Shown here: positions 32,825 through 44,837 of the stretch, one piece after another
How the letters are laid out: each line of letters begins with the position of its first letter
Numbering within the stretch: the first letter of the stretch is position 1
Origin: Actinernus sp. WN-2022
Taxonomy: Eukaryota; Cnidaria; Anthozoa; Actiniaria; Actinernidae
Length of the DNA stretch: 64,000 bases
Assembly (NCBI GenBank): GCA_030867875.1
Contig: JAOWCC010000577.1
Span: 5,410,660-5,474,659 of the forward strand
Direction of reading: 5' to 3'
The notes under the pieces: model-generated
The model's input: the letters and a program-made list of their open reading frames with translations, nothing else
Told to the model about the DNA's origin: nothing
The model's database searches: none
Made by a program: the position numbers and the translations under genes

Positions 32825-35800
32825 TACAATACAATATTCTTTATTTACAGAGGGAAGACACATTAACCTTACATAGTTATCTAACATGCGGCCCTCTATG
32901 TTACAAATAAAACGTAATAAAAAGGAAAGAAAATATGGGACAAAATTTACACACGAGCTACAACATTACAAGATATAATGAATAATTGGAATCAATATAA
33001 AGAGAATTAATATGAAATAAAATTAAAAACAAATATACTTACTAGAAGACTATGCGCAATGGAAGGGGCTATGCCCTGGACGCGGCGCCAGAAATGCAGC
33101 AGCAGTGAAGCAAGAAGCGACAGTTATAGCAGAGGAGCTCCTCTAGATGGTTAATAGAGGAGATGTGCGGAAGAAAAACGTTACGAAGCTTATGCTTAAC
33201 AGAAGCCAGCCTGGTAGGCAAAGTATCAGAAGAGAGCGTAGTAGTAGATGTTGCAAGCTGCTTGAAGTCAGGATCCAAGGAATTGAAAAGAAGAGCATGC
33301 GCTATAAGCCAGAGTGCGCTTGCCAGAATTACTGCGAGGGTAAGGTACATCGAGGTTATGCATGCTGGCTCTGGTGCAGCGGCCAGAAGCTCTACGAGTA
33401 GTAGAGAGGAAATGGAACATGTTCTTAAAACATGTAGGTGCATCAGGATTAAGAAATGTGCTGAAGAGAAGTAGAAGTTTCCTACATTTAATCAGGTCGG
33501 TAATCGGAATCCACTGAAGCTGGAAGAACAGATGGACAGAGGGTTGACAAAAGTCGGCATTGAAGAGTATGCGGGCAGCGCGTTTTTGAAGGCGAAGAAG
33601 CTGCAGCATGTAGAGGTGGGAGCAGTTGCCCCAGGCAGCAGAACAATAGATGAAATGGTTATGGATGCATGAATTATAGAAGCGCAATGCACATTCATAG
33701 GTGAGGAAAGGTTTAATGCGACGGAGAAGAGATAGTCTACTGCTGATGATGGCGCAGATGTTGTCGACGTGGTGTTCCCATGACATGAAACTGTCTAAAG
33801 TGACGCCTAGTATCTTGGCGTGGTAGACCTGTTCGATATTGTTACCGTCGACTACCACATTTAATGTAGAGCAAGGTAGCGTACGGAATTTCTGAAAGGA
33901 AGTTACAAGTAGAGTCTTGGTCTTAGATATGTTGAGTGCCATTTTGTTTTGCCTTGTCCGGCATGAAGACATAGCTAAGGCGACTTCATTCAATTGAGAA
34001 CTGACAGTGGAGAGTGGCCAGAAGTGAGTATAGTAGTGTCGTTGGCAAACATTGTCTGGTTAGAGGATAGCTGCAAAGGTAGGTCATTAATAAATATAAT
34101 AAAGAAAAGCGGCCCGAGGATGCTGCCTTGTGGTACACCTCCAGACACTGGAAGTGCGTCCGACAGAGTGCCCCGGAATACGGTTCTCTGGGTACGTCCT
34201 GACAGATAGGAACAGACCACACGATAGTCGAGGGGGAACAGCCATAGACACGGAGCTTGTAGAGTAGTGTATTGTGATCGACCAGGTCAAATGCCTTTTT
34301 CAGATCGATGAGGAGAAGTCCATTTAGGAGTTTGATAAGTGTACGTGGAGCTCTAGGATTTTAGAGACCACCGCGAGGATGGATATTGGACGAAAATTGG
34401 AGCGGTCGAAGAGTGAGCCGTCTTTATACATTGGCGAGACTTTAGCAATTTTCCACAGGTCTGGGAAAATACCAGATGAAATGCTCAGATTAAAAATTGC
34501 CGTCAGTGAAGTGAAAATCGAGGAAGCAGCAATTTTCAGAAAATAGCTGTTAAGACCGTCCAAACCGGCGGCCTTGTCAGTGGACAATCGTTGAAGACTT
34601 GAGGAGACGAATTCCTCAGAAACAGGTGGAATGTCGAATGAAACACCAGATGGTAGCTTGGAGATGACAAACTCGTTAAGGTGGTCCCAATTGGGACTAC
34701 CAGGAGAGCTGCTGAGTTTAACAGTAGATGTAATATTAGTAAAGTTAGCAATGTCAAAATTATTGTGATAGTTCTTGCCATCAATGGTCAGGTGGCTAGG
34801 CAGATTAGGGCATTTAGAAGGAGCCATATTACGAATAATGCGCCATAGATGTTTTGGATTGTCCAGGTTGCGGTTGATAGATTCATGATAAAATGCGCGC
34901 TTTGCGTTTCTAATAAGATGTACTACTGTATTACGCGCCGCGCGGTACTCGCGCCAACAGGATTCATTGTTTTCCAAAATAGCTTTCTTATGCAAATTAT
35001 TGCACCTAATTAATAGCCGTATCTATCTCAGCGGAAAACCACTCGGGCTGAAACTGCCTTTTAACTCGTCGTTTCCTAAAAGGCACGTGCAAGTCAATTA
35101 CGCTGTTAAATAAACTGTACCAGTGCCCTAAGGCATCATTAAGGTCTGTAAACATATCCATTGTACTCCATGGAATGTAGTCCAAGTCGGCTAAAAAACT
35201 ATCAACAGAGAAATTATTTAGCGAGCGAAAAACTATAGGTTTATGCCCTGCTGCTTTGATCTTAATGCTCCTGGATTTCCAGGAAGCAAATACAGGTAGA
35301 TGATCACTATCGGAGATCGGTAAAGTGCCTGATTTAAGAACATGATCTTTATGAGACTAAAAGCGACCCAGATGTCGGCCTAGTTGGTACAGTTATAAGC
35401 TGTTGAAGATTATATGACTGCATTAAATTCAGGAAACGATTTGTTACATGTGTTCTGGTAGTAAGTCAAAATTAAAGTCCCCTAAAATTAATGTCTGGTT
35501 ACCCTGAAAATCAGCTTTGGTCAACATAGCATCTAAAAGTTCCAGATACGAAGCATCAGAGGATGGAGGTCGGTAAATAAATTAAACCAAACATGGCTTC
35601 GAGCGCGGGAATTTCAGTTCAAACCAGATGCATTCAATCTCCTGCATTTCGAGATCACATCTCCTTCTTACCGGTAGATGAGCTGGGACGTAAATTAGCA
35701 ATCCTCCACCCTTTTACCCTCTTCTACCAGCGCGGAATATGGAGTAGTTATCCGCGGCCAGGGAAGCGTTAGACCAAGAATCATCGAGGAATGTTTCTGA

Positions 35801-36600
35801 GATTCCGAGCACTAGATTTGGTTTACCACTAGTGCGATCGGAGACGGATGACAGCAGAAGTTTCATTTCATCAACCTTGTTGGTGAGAGAGCAAACATTA
35901 TAATGGCAGAAGTTCAAGCATTTGTTGGGGAACTCAAGTAATACCGTGTCATGGCACGCCGTAAGCGAAGATGACTGATCTGTGGGTTGCGACGAAGCAT
36001 TGCAGTAATTATCCAAGCTACTGTCAACGATGGAAGGACCGGGACTTTATGGAATACCAGTATCCCCAGTATTATGCCACCAAAGATTGCATAAATCGCA
36101 GAGAAGGCCAGAAGTAGAATTAACATTATCATTGTATTTAGTGCATGTAGTTTGTGGAGTCATGGAGGCAAGATTATTAACGTTAGTGGTTGAGTCCGTT
36201 TCAGATGGGCCAGGGTTAGTTTCCACGTCACCACTATTTAAGATTAGATTAAATACGCATACCGAGTTAGAGTAATACTGTGTTCTGCTCAAAGACCATC
36301 GCAGCTTATGGAAGCAATTGCGTTGTAGTCTAGGAATAATTATTGGCAGTGACAATAGGTTGGCCCAAAGTTGTTGATAAAGACAGTAAGCAGACGTAAA
36401 TTGGACGTAAATTGGGTGATTGTCATGATGCGTAAAGTTCGTTGGATACGGATAGCCAGTATTGAGAACAATAGTGATTTCTCGACAGTTTACATTCTGG
36501 GCTTGAGAATCTGTGAGGTGGATAGGTTTTCCACTTAGTGATGTCTTGTTGATGACTTGTTGATGTTCTTCTCGACATGTGTGGTTCTTGATGCTCAAAA
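32825..36600 (-). mobile_element. CR1-type LINE, minus strand, with an intact 2A motif
   Basis: In transcription order: an N-terminal frame ending LILNSGDVETNPGP (2A core at 36207-36232); endonuclease pieces (NFCHYNVCSLTNKVDEMKLL; ISETFLDDSW); a long frame at 34324-34995 (DKAAGLDGLNSYFLK; RPISILAVVSKILE); reverse transcriptase at 33990-34220 (SGGVPQGSILGPLFF; MFANDTTIL, with Asn for the first Asp of the catalytic pair); and a C-terminal frame at 33268-33993. Frameshifts separate these. The 3' end is AT-rich near 32830. Confidence 0.85.
36207..36232 (-). other. 2A 'ribosome skipping' motif in the LINE
   Basis: The codons read GDVETNPGP, the full D-x-E-x-N-P-G-P consensus, in frame with upstream LINE sequence. 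In other non-LTR elements such motifs separate a leader peptide from the following protein during translation. The plus-strand LINE has the degenerate GDVEIQPGS at the same place. Confidence 0.85.
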
Positions 36601-37335
36601 TAAGAAAAATAAGTGGACTGATGATGTAAACTCTACTATATCATCTTGCTATTCTGTTTTATCCATTATTAGAAAACTGAAACATTTAGCACCTTTCATG
36701 CTTAGGAAGCATTTTATCAATGCTTGACTTTAATGATGTTGTGCTACACCCAATTCCTGGCTATCTTGTCAAACGCTTACAGCGTGGCCAACTTGCTGCT
36801 GCTGGTTTTGTTCTCAATCGTTATGCTAGTAGAACTGATATCTTTAAACTTTGTTGGCTATACCCGTCTTAGAACGCAGAAAATGTCACTTCAGTGTTAA
36901 AGCTTGTATATAAGGCCCTTCATTATAGTGACTGGCCACTTTATCTGCCATTAGAATTGTACATACCCAATAGAACACTACAGTCAGCCAGCAGTAAACA
37001 GTTAAAGGTCCCACCTGAAAATGGCACCTTCCAGGATACCAGTTCATCCGCGTTCAATAATTTACCTGTAAATATTAGGAACTCTGCAACCTTTGCTGAA
37101 TTTTGTCGGTTATCGAAAGGATATCTAAAGAACTGCGCTGCCGACAGACTCCATTGATTAATTTTACAATAGTTACGTATAGCCATATTTTAATCCTTAG
37201 TACGGTTATCATTACATATCTTAGTCATATTTTATCAACATTTTGTATTTTACATTATTTAGATTAACAGGCGAAGAGCCACCCAGTGGAAGTACTGTTA
37301 ATAAACCATTATTATTATTATTATTATTAAAATTA
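36600..37335 (+). mobile_element. LINE 3' fragment, plus strand
   Basis: Frames read LHPIPGYLVKRLQRGQLAAA and then MLKLVYKALHYSDWPLYLPL (36894-37157), ending NLPVNIRNSATFAEF, the usual LINE C-terminus. The 3' tail is (ATT)n at 37308-37331. Confidence 0.8.
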
Positions 37336-37339
37336 TGGA

Positions 37340-38030
37340 GCTCCAAAATGCCCAACAGCACGTCATGATCGAGCGGTTGTGATTGATCTAAAATGTTCTT
37401 TCAACCAGGCGCGCGCAAGAAGACGTTTTTGATGTAAGAAGTTCACTTGCGCGCGCAATTTGCCGTTGAAATGAGGCTGACCGTTGATGTTTTATGGCGC
37501 GTAAATGTTTACAGAAGTGTAAGAAGAAACATCCCGTTCCTTCAGGTTCTACTTCCGTCGAGCGTACGTTTGTGTTTTTGTTTCAATTATTTTATGACCC
37601 AATTAAAACACAGGTGTCAGATTCCTAGCTTTAGTAGATAGTTGAGTAGTGCTTATTACAGCGTTTCATAATACTTTAGTCCGCGCATCCTATTTGTAAC
37701 ACTTGATAAATGTTTAAACCTATTTCAGAAAAGGTTATAATTACCTCGTACATGTTGCATTCAAATAGCGGGCCCAGAAAATACAAAAAAGTGTTGAGAA
37801 GTAGTGAACCCCTCATATTGTTATTGAATTGAATACTTTATAACCCACACGCGGACGTAACAAAACAGACGCCATAAAATAACAAATAAAGTACCGCTCG
37901 AGACTTGTATTCTACTGTAGCTCTATTGTTTTCGTACTGCTCGTATTTGGTATTGTTAGGTAAGCCAAAACTGTGTGTCGTTCAGAGCGATACTGGCTGG
38001 CTCCATAAAATAAATGCATTTCTCTCTTGG
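37340..38030. other. Intronic stretch, no gene recognised
   Basis: Contains GCGCGCGCAA-type runs (37410-37460) but no recognised coding exon or repeat family. Confidence 0.4.
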
Positions 38031-38037
38031 AACGCAC

Positions 38038-39063
38038 AACGCAACATGCACGGTGCAACATGCACGGTGCAACATGCACGGTGCAACATGCACGATGCAG
38101 CATACACGGTGCAGCATGCACGGTGCAACATGCACGGTGCAACATGCACGGTGCAACATGCACGATGCACGATGCAACATGCACGATGCAACATGCACGA
38201 TGCAGCATGCACGATGCAGCATGCACGATTCCCCATGCACGATGCAACATGCACGATTCCCCATGCACGATTCCCCATGCACGATGTAGCATGCACGATT
38301 CCCCATGCACGATGCATCATGCACGATTCCCCATGCACGATGCAGCATGCACGATGCAGCATGCACGATTCCCCATGCACGATGCAGCATGCACGATGCA
38401 GCATGCACGATGCAGCATGCACGATTCCCCATGCACGATTCCCCATGCACGATTCCCCATGCACGATTCCCCATGCACGATTCCCCATGCACGATTCCCC
38501 ATGCACGATGCACGATGCAACATGCACGATGCAACATGCACGATGCAACATGCACGATGCAACATGCACGATGCAACATGCACGATGCAACATGCACGAT
38601 GCAACATGCACGATGCAACATGCACGATGCAACATGCACGATGCAACATGCACGATGCAACATGCACGATGCAACATGCACGATGCAACATGCACGATGC
38701 AACATGCACGATGCAACATGCACGATGCAACATGCACGATGCAACATGCACGATGCAACATGCACGATGCAACATGCACGATGCAACATGCACGATGCAA
38801 CATGCACGATGCAGCATGCACGATGCAACATGCACGATGCAGCATGCACGATGCAGCATGCACGATGCAACATGCACGATGCAACATGCACGATGCAACA
38901 TGCACGATGCAACTTGCACGATGCAACTTGCACGATGCAGCATGCACGATGCAGCATGCACGATGCAGCATGCACGATGCAGCATGCACGATGCAGCATG
39001 CACGATTCCCCATGCACGATGCAGCATGCACGATGCAGCATACACGATGCAACATGCACGAAC
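38038..39063. repeat. 14-bp minisatellite, about 73 copies, in a FANCI intron
   Basis: The unit is ATGCACGATGCAAC. Sub-variants are GCAAC, GCAGC, TTCCCC (ACGATTCCCCATGC) and early ACGGTGCAAC. TTCCCC units cluster at 38225-38505 with one at 39005. The block 38510-38810 is almost pure GCAAC units. Because 3 x 14 = 42 contains no stop, long ORFs exist in all frames; they are artefacts. It lies about 200 bases downstream of the 39270-39341 exon donor. Confidence 0.95.
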
Positions 39064-39269
39064 CAACCTTTTTTGAAAAAGCTGTATACAGTAACATGCA
39101 TTCTTTCTTGTGGTATTGTGCAGTATATCAGTATATCTTCGACATTAAGCAGCCAAAACTAGTCCTTCTTTTCCTCTTTTAAGGTTCTAATTGGTTTTAA
39201 TCTTCAACGAGGAGGTTCGTGCTGTAATAAACACGGACACAGTAGACAGGAGGTGATGATATGGCCTAC

Positions 39270-39341
39270 CTGAAGGGCCTTTAGTAGTCCTTCAGCAGTG
39301 CTTGGTGGAAGAAATGACAGATAGTCAAGAGCTTCTTTGAC
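39270..39341 (-). CDS. FANCI: FANCI exon (around human 481-504)
   Basis: A 72-base exon of 24 codons in phase 0/0, with acceptor TTGTACCAG and donor GTAGGC. The peptide VKEALDYLSFLPPSTAEGLL, followed by KALQ, matches human [20 protein letters not shown] then KAVQ. The 14-bp minisatellite at 38038-39063 begins about 200 bases into the following intron. Confidence 0.95.
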
Positions 39342-39710
39342 CTGGTACAATACATGGCAAACAAAGATACGTTAAAGTGCAAGTAGCGCCATAAAACAAC
39401 ATTAACTTTTTTTGCCCCAAATTCTATTTCTAATATTCTCCAGTTATCTAAATTAGTCTTCTACGAGAGGCTAGAGCAGCAATTAAACAAAAATAAAAGT
39501 TACCGAATTGCGGGATTGATTCATCTTGTGATGTCATAATTGAAAGCTACGGGATTTCATTATAGTAGTTTTCTCTTGGGAGGGAGTTGATTCATCTTAT
39601 GACGTCACAAGAATCCACGCCAAGTAACCAAAATTAGGGATTAAAATGTCAATTTTTTTACAAAATCTGCAATATTAATACCTTTTGTGAGAAACATACA
39701 CAGAAGTACA

Positions 39711-41180
39711 ACATATATATCTAGCATGTTTTCACAAAAGGGGGTGTTAGGTTCCAAGGCTCCTTTTGTGAAAACATGCTAGATCTTGTGTGCCTTTAAA
39801 AAAGCCAGTTACTCGTGTTTTTGCCGTTTTCTTGAAAGGGCAAATGGTAGTTGAAGACTTTTCAGGCCTTTCTATCCCATAATTGATCTCTAGTTATTTT
39901 ATGTGGGGGGGAGGGGGGTGTGGAGGACTAGTTCAAACATTTTCGCGAATAACTCGAGCTTTTAATGGATTTCGATGTACCACACGTCAAAACAACGGCC
40001 TCTTCCAATACTTTAAGACTAGCGTGCCAGTTTTGCCGTATTTGGAGTAGAAAACCCGAAAATGTGTTTTTTGTAAGCTAACCTTAAAGGAGAACTAAAC
40101 CCTAAAATCAACCCAACGTCTTTACAAAGATGTATTCGAAAGAAATAAGTTCTGATATTTTATTTTTCTGTGTTGCGCGTATATGAGGAGAAAATTAGTC
40201 TCCAAGTTCGATTTTCCGCTGAAAAGTCTATATTGTGTGGCGGCTCAATTCAGTGCAAATTTCCCCATAACGTACGTCACACATACCAAGGAAGAACGAT
40301 CACACCTCTAGCACAAAGAAAGCACAATGGTCCGCAATTAGAAGCCATTAGGCCTGCTATTCAATGTAGGGGACGGCATGGCAAAACTAATTTATTCCCC
40401 GTATACTACGTCACAAATTACAAGACTTGAGCCGTCTGTACATACCGGAGGCTGTGAGGAAGGTTTTCGGATTTTCTCTTGCTAGACGCGCAACACAGAA
40501 AAATTAAATAGCAGAACCTATTTATTTCGAATACATGTTTGTATAGACATCGGGTTGATTTTAGGGTTGAGTTCCCCTTTAATCTCTCAAAGTTACTTGT
40601 GTACCCTAAAATCTTCAAAGTGGCGCCATTTCTCGAGCTTTTAATGGATTTCGATGTACTACACGGCAATACAACGGTCTCTTCCAGTACTTTAAGACTA
40701 GCGTGCCAGTTTTGCCGTATTTGGAGTAGAAAACCCGAAATGTGTTTTTTGTAAGCTAACCTTAATCTCTCAAAGTTACTTGTGTACCCTAAAATCTTCA
40801 AAGTGGCGCCATTTCTCGAGCTTTTAATGGATTTCGATGTACTATACGGCAATACAACGTTCTCTTAATATAGATTGCGTTTAATTGACGGAAGTTTGCT
40901 GTATTTTGAGTAACAATACCAGAAAATGGTCTTTTCTAACCTAAGCATAACCTCTAGGTCTCAAATAAAGAAATTATGGGATGGATCTAAGTCAAGTCAA
41001 TTATGGGATAGAAAGGCCAGAAAAGTCTTCAACTGTCATTTGCCCTTTCAAGAAAACGGCAAAAACACGAGTTACTGGCTTTTAAAGCTTAAAGGCACAC
41101 AAGATCTAGCATGTTTTCACAAAAGGGGGTGTTAAGTTCCAAGGCTCCTTTTGTGAAAACATGCTAGATATATATATTTT
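39711..41180. mobile_element. Foldback element with long inverted repeats ending in hairpins
   Basis: Arms of about 165 bases (39715-39885 and 41012-41172) are reverse complements. Each arm end is itself a hairpin: CTAGCATGTTTTCACAAAAG and CTTTTGTGAAAACATGCTAG. Internally a block (CTCGAGCTTTTAATGGATTT CGATGTAC...) is repeated three times (39950, 40635, 40815). No transposase ORF. Confidence 0.85.
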
Positions 41181-41459
41181 ACATGATTCTTGTACTTTAA
41201 AGCTAAACAATTGTTCTGTAGGAAGCCATTTGGGTGAGCTCTTGCTGAAACGACTTAGTCATGGCATCAACAAAACACACTAATAAAAATAATATATTTA
41301 CATAGGCTGAGTACGTAATCTATGGCTAATATTTATAATAATAAAAAGTCAAAAGCCTACAAAATTAAACGCATCAAACTAACGATAAAAAAAATTGGTT
41401 TGGAACATGTAACGGTCAAAAGACACCTTGGAATGGAACACACTAAACAAACTTCAAAC

Positions 41460-41680
41460 CGCGCGTTAAATGACGTGTGTCACGGTGAGAGGTGTTTATA
41501 TTACATTATATTTTCTTATTGAACTGATGAACTTCGCGCACAAGTGGGATGGTTAAAATCAATGCAAAAACGACTAAGAAAATGTGTATCATTTCAATCA
41601 AGCATTGAACAAGGAAACTGTTTGTAGCCATCGATCATTGACTGCATACCATGACATGGCTCCTTTAATTATCTTCGAAA
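41460..41680 (+). repeat. Dispersed repeat related to 26690-26880
   Basis: Shares GTGTCACGGTGAGAGGTGTT and a TGAACTTCGCGCACAAGTGG-like block with 26690-26880. Confidence 0.55.
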
Positions 41681-41799
41681 AAAGCTGCTTTGCGCGCGCA
41701 AATGATTTTCGTAGGCTACGAAAATCAGAAAGATCAGTGTTGTTATTGTGGGACTCTCGAATCCTTCGAAATCCATCTCTAGTTTGGGCCATCGAGTAA

Positions 41800-42600
41800 T
41801 TATTTCTAGATATATATGTTTAACTGACTTTCTTTTATCTTAATTTTTGTATATCTACTTTTTTAAATGAAACTTTCGTCGAATATGTCTTCGAATCCCG
41901 GTCTAGAGTGGCGAGTAGAGGAAGACAACACAGTGAGGCGAAGCGACTCGACAAATAATCCTTCAGCAGTCCACATTTTGCTTTCTCTTGCGGTTGAAAA
42001 TGACTACTCCGTCAGTTTCCCGGGGATTTGCTGCACTATGGACCGGCGGGCTTCGTTGGAAAGACAAAGCAACCAAGGTGCGGCGAAGGGTTTGCATTTT
42101 TATTAGCAGAGAAAGCAATGCCCTTAACCTTTCTTTTTCCTCCTCCAGTACGTCCAGAAAGTCCTGATATCAAAACTACGACCGCGGGATCAAACTCCAA
42201 TCTGCCAAATTCAACTGTTTCTTCGCTGTGAGTAGTGTGAGTGTGACTCGAGTGCGACGAGTACAACATTTGCACTCAAAATATATCATTCGCAAGGAAA
42301 GTAAAGGTACAGCTAAACAATGCTGGAGACATGAAAACAATTAAGCTAGCAAGAGTATTTGTTTGCTTGTGGTTGCGAAAAGTCACACTCGTAAACCGAA
42401 TTCGAATCCCAGTAAAGGCATATAACTGGCTTCCTGCCGAGTGCTGTTCAAATCATATTCGAAACATCCGGGGAAAATTCATGGAAATTCATTGTGTTTT
42501 TAGTACGGTAGAAATTATGAAATTTGTTACCCAAAGGTTGTGTACAATGGAATTAAATGGAGAAGTTGGCGTATTGTTTTACTCCACCGGTCAATAGACC
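41800..42600. other. Intronic stretch, no gene recognised
   Basis: Several short ORFs overlap on both strands, but none has splice borders or domain similarity that I recognise. Confidence 0.35.
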
Positions 42601-42734
42601 AATTCAGCTTATCTGTTTATTGTCCATTACAGGTCACCTGACTTTACCCTTGAGTAATGTTGTTTTTCTGTATCCCAAGAGGAAATCTATTTTTTTTAGA
42701 ATTCGAAAACAAAGCACTGAATCCTCTGGAGAGC

Positions 42735-43395
42735 TGTCACGTGATCTGAAATGGGGCGCAGGAATGCAATCACGTGGTTGTACTGGATTGCAAAATATCT
42801 GACTTCATTCATTTCAAGGCACTAATGTACGAGATCGGTAGTGTCGATCGACTGTCGATCTTTCTAAAACAGCGTTTTTGCCGTCCAGTAAAGCCTTTCC
42901 CATGGGATCACGAGCGCAATTCATTGGTTATTGATGTGAGCACGTGACTGTTTCCAGTAAAGCCTTTCCCATGGGATCACGAGCGCAATTCATTGGTTAT
43001 TGATGTGAGCACGTGACTGTTTCCAGTAAAGCCTTTCCCATGGGATCACGAGCGCAATTCATTGGTTATTGATGTGAGCACGTGACTGTTTCCAGTAAAG
43101 CCTTTCCCATGGGATCACGAGCGCAATTCATTGGTTATCGATGTGAGCACGTGACTGTTTCCAGTAAAGCCTTTCCCATGGGATCACGAGCGCAATTCAT
43201 TGGTTATCGATGTGAGCACGTGACTGTTTCCAGTAAAGCCTTTCCCATGGGATCACGAGCGCAATTCATTGGTTATTGATGTGAGCACGTGACTGTTTCC
43301 AGTAAAGCCTTTCCCATGGGATCACGAGCGCAATTCATTGGTTATCGATGTGAGCACGTGACTGTTCCTGCAAAACGCCATTTCGATTTGCCACT
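42735..43395 (+). mobile_element. Dispersed repeat copy C, with internal 69-bp expansion
   Basis: Same family as 32200-32640. The internal unit is amplified seven times: CATGGGATCACG at 42901, 42970, 43039, 43108, 43177, 43246 and 43315, exactly 69 apart. Each unit carries CACGTGAC (E-box) and ATTGG (inverted CCAAT). Confidence 0.9.
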
Positions 43396-43745
43396 TTTTT
43401 AGTGTCAATAGTTCAAATTAGTAAAACATATTCCCAAATGAGCTAGTTAAATCACAAACTTTTAGGAGTTCACCGGTAAATCCATTACTGGAGGCCGCCC
43501 TTTATTCAACGGAAGTGATGTCATTCGCGCAGCACGACAACCAGCGTGGCTATTTCTCATGCACACTATTTCACGCAAACCTCGCAAGTACAAATATAAC
43601 TTTCTTCATGTGTAGGAGAAGTTTTTAGTAGAAACATGCCTCCAAGGCGTTGTGTTGTGCAGGCGAACGTTGCGCGTATGACGTCACTTCCGCTGAATAA
43701 AGCTGGACAAAGGGAATGGCCTCCAGTAATGGCAGACGATTAGAT
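43375..43745 (-). mobile_element. MITE-like element (family of 52640-53265)
   Basis: Shares TTTCGATTTGCCAC, CATTACTGGA.GCCG, GTGATGTCAT, AACTTTCTTC, and a terminal complement of GGAAGTGATG with the other copy, in opposite orientation. Inverted repeats flank the centre. Confidence 0.7.
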
Positions 43746-43868
43746 TCGACTTCCCGTCGTCGTATCTAAAACGGATTGGACTGGTAATAATAAAGTAACT
43801 CTACTGCAAAAACATCGATATGTCAACATTTGATCGTAAAACATATGAAAAACATATGAAAAACATAC

Positions 43869-43927
43869 CTTTGGCAAAGACTCCAACAGGACATGGGGTG
43901 CTGAGGACACTGTATTTGATAGGAGGT
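43869..43927 (-). CDS. FANCI: FANCI exon (around human 461-480)
   Basis: A 59-base exon with acceptor TTTTGATTGCAG and donor GTATGT. With the carried base it encodes DLLSNTVSSAPHVLLESLPK (20 codons), matching human [20 protein letters not shown]. It ends in phase 0, fitting the exon at 39270-39341. Confidence 0.94.
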
Positions 43928-44397
43928 CTGCAATCAAAACGCACATCAAACACAGACACTATAGAGGTACTGTAGGGGGTGGGGGAGGGGAGCAGATGGT
44001 TTAAAAAATACGTCCACCATCGCCAAGACAGTACTATGAAACCTTACTGAGTTTGGAAAACTGTTTTAGATTTATTTTCGTCCTACAAGTTTACTCGCTA
44101 GTTGACGACTTAATGTGGCGGTGTTGGACGTGATGGTGATAATATATACATGGTGCCAATCCTAAAAGCATATCTCTCGATTGGCTGGAGGGAATCGGGA
44201 TAAGATGGTCAGTCATGAATGTGTTAGTGAATCAGAGAACTGCATTTGGTCACATGCATGAATCTTGATACCCAATGAAACACCAGATGAACAACACTAG
44301 CGATTTGTATATGTGATCACATATCCTAATCACTAGTGATGTTCATCTGTGCTCTATTGGTGTTGGACCTACAAGGATTACAGCATAAATTTACACG

Positions 44398-44515
44398 AAG
44401 AGAAAGGAATAAAAATCGGTGTCCAGAGTGTGATCGAACCATCATCCTCATGGCTGCTCCCGACTACTAGTCTGCTGTCTTGTCCACTACGTACTACGCT
44501 ATCAGGCCGTTTATT
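44398..44515 (-). mobile_element. tRNA-like SINE head
   Basis: Reverse complement reads GCGTAGTACGTAGTGGACAA (A-box region) and ATGGTTCGATCACACTC (B-box region). Degenerate. Confidence 0.45.
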
Positions 44516-44639
44516 GAAACAACCGTGACAAAATAACAATCACAACTATATATTGTGTCTATAATGCATGCAATATAATACCGGCAAACAATACTTCCTA
44601 ATGATTTATGAATGTATGTATTGTATTCGTGTGAGAAGT

Positions 44640-44785
44640 CATATCAAAAACTCGAACTTCGTTGTTGATCAGGGATTCCAAACACCTCGAAACAATAAAA
44701 GCATTCGGCCGAAGCGGCCTCGTGCTTTCATTGCTTCTCGGAGTTTGGATCCTCTGATCAACAAGTCGCTCTCGTTTTTTATACA
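44640..44785. repeat. Palindromic MITE
   Basis: AAAACTCGAACTTCGTTGTTGATCAGGG pairs with CCTCTGATCAACAAGTCGCT CTCGTTTTT around GGCCGAAGCGGCC. Confidence 0.75.
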
Positions 44786-44837
44786 AACGTCAGTCTTGGA
44801 TAAGATAGTCAGTATCTGGCACTACACAGCTACATAG

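Noticed and set aside
37905..39182. Several long ORFs rich in Met, His, Cys, Asp
   Set aside because: They come from the 14-bp tandem repeat, open in all frames because 42 bases hold no stop.
43082..43279. 65-codon repetitive ORF
   Set aside because: Only the 69-bp array read in frame.
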